In this document: positions 4,895-5,713 of the stretch, piece by piece
How positions within the stretch are numbered: the stretch's first letter is position 1
Layout: every line of letters begins with the position of its first letter
From: Bacillota bacterium
Lineage (GTDB): Bacteria > Bacillota > Clostridia > Oscillospirales > Acutalibacteraceae
NCBI GenBank assembly: GCA_009786275.1
Contig: WQTL01000336.1
Span: 1-5,713 of the forward strand
Direction: 5' to 3'
DNA: 5,713 nt
Translations under genes and position numbers: made by a program
The notes under the pieces: model-generated
What the model saw: the letters and a program-made list of their open reading frames with translations, nothing else
Database searches by the model: none
What the model was told of the DNA's origin: nothing

Positions 4895-5713
4895 TCACCC
4901 CAGCAATTCCTTCAGTATCGCCGTGACCTCCCGCGCCGGGGCCTGGCCGCGCAGCGCCTTCATGCTCTGCCCGATGAGGTATTGCATCGCCTGCGCCTTG
5001 CCGCCCCTGTACTCGCTGACGGACTTCTCGTTGGCGGCCAGCACCTGCTCTATCGTCGCGCGTATCGCGCTGTCGTCCGTCACCAGGGCGAGGTTGTGCG
5101 CCTTCACGTAGGCCTCGGGGTCGGTATCGTTGGTGAACACCTCGGCGAAGACCTTTTTCGCCGTGCCGCGGTTGATCACGTTCTTCTGCACCAGGACAAT
5201 CACCTTGCCCAGGGAATCGAAGTCGAAGGCCATGTCCTCGGGGAGGGTCCCCGTCTGCTGCAGCAGGCGCAGCACCTCGCCCAGAACCCAGTTGGCGGCC
5301 TCCTTGGGGTCGCCGCACATCGCCGCCGCGCGCTCGAACAGCCGCACGAGGTGCACCGAGCCGGTGAGGATGTTCGTATCATATTCCGGCAGGCCAAGCT
5401 CCTCCATGTAGCGGCGCTTCTTGGCCTCGGGCAGCTCCGGCAGGGCCTGGCGCGCCCGCTCGATCTCCTCCTCGCTGAGGATCACCGGGGGCAAATCGGG
5501 GCTGGGGAAATAGTTGTAGTCCGCGGCGTTCTCTTTTTCGCGCATGGCGTAGCTCTCGCCGGTGTCGTCGTCCCAGCGGCGGGTCTCCTGCACCAGGGGG
5601 GTGCCGTCCTCGATGGCCTCGATGTGGCGGGCGGTCTCGAACGCGACGGCCCGGGCCATGGAGCGCGTGGAGTTGATGTTCTTCATCTCCGTGCGCACAC
5701 CGAGCTTCGTCTC
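4895..5713 (-). CDS. gatB: Asp/Glu-tRNA amidotransferase subunit B (5' partial)
   Basis: Subunit B of the GatCAB complex, which binds misacylated Glu-tRNA(Gln) or Asp-tRNA(Asn), phosphorylates the side chain and amidates it with ammonia from GatA. The frame is open to the window edge; 272 residues are visible of about 475, so the N-terminal catalytic cradle is mostly missing. Visible residues 1-76 are the end of the cradle: VRTEMKNINS, VQETRRWDDDTGESY, and DYNYFPSPDLPP (65-76). The helical linker follows, then the GatB/Yqey tRNA-binding domain to the end (YLIGQSMKALRGQAPAREVTAILKELLG). Some usually conserved residues differ: NSTR where NSFR is common, and MREKENAADYNYFP where MRSKE..HDYRYFP is common, so it may be a divergent clade or second copy. 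No obvious terminator follows the TGA. GTG at 5698 is internal. Identification is secure. Confidence 0.95.
   Translation of the reverse strand, partial: ETKLGVRTEMKNINSTRSMARAVAFETARHIEAIEDGTPLVQETRRWDDDTGESYAMREKENAADYNYFPSPDLPPVILSEEEIERARQALPELPEAKKRRYMEELGLPEYDTNILTGSVHLVRLFERAAAMCGDPKEAANWVLGEVLRLLQQTGTLPEDMAFDFDSLGKVIVLVQKNVINRGTAKKVFAEVFTNDTDPEAYVKAHNLALVTDDSAIRATIEQVLAANEKSVSEYRGGKAQAMQYLIGQSMKALRGQAPAREVTAILKELLG

Overview
The window looks like a piece of a GC-rich Firmicutes (Clostridia) chromosome, probably of the Oscillospiraceae/Ruminococcaceae gut type. The reasons are the GC-rich third codon positions, strong Shine-Dalgarno sites, a sigma-A type promoter, a GatB subunit, and families typical of these bacteria (Lsa-type ABC-F, YitT, RelB/DinJ with Txe/YoeB). 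The taxonomic call is inference. Coding density is high. No rRNA, tRNA, CRISPR array or transposase gene is visible.

Layout. On the left, a plus-strand ABC-F ATPase of the Lsa type (ribosome protection) enters the window already in progress and stops at 1169. It converges on a family I.5-like secreted lipase on the minus strand (1248-2549). The whole gap between them is filled by a 74-base inverted repeat whose two arms are each a hairpin, resembling a pair of REP units. From 5713 down to 1248 everything is on the minus strand. In transcription order this is: the 3' part of gatB (glutamyl/aspartyl-tRNA amidotransferase subunit B), a RelB/DinJ-type antitoxin, a YoeB toxin, a transglutaminase-like lipoprotein on a threonine-rich stalk, a YitT-family membrane protein with a DUF2179 domain, and the lipase.

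Working together. A consensus promoter (TTGACA, 17-base spacer, TATAAT) sits just after gatB and drives the antitoxin. A 12-bp inverted repeat, 11 of 12 matched, overlaps its -10 box and reaches the antitoxin ribosome binding site; it is a good candidate for the autoregulatory operator. Antitoxin and toxin overlap by four bases. The lipoprotein starts 11 bases after the toxin stop, and the YitT gene starts at or next to the lipoprotein stop. These four genes could therefore be one transcript, with two envelope proteins placed under toxin-antitoxin control. The lipase has a 73-base leader gap with its own possible extended -10 promoter.

The best points for follow-up are the operator/hairpin at the toxin-antitoxin promoter, the attached envelope genes, the nested palindromic repeat, and a lipase that keeps its catalytic triad and zinc ligands but has lost the usual His of the oxyanion HG motif. 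I do not see a clearly new multi-gene system.
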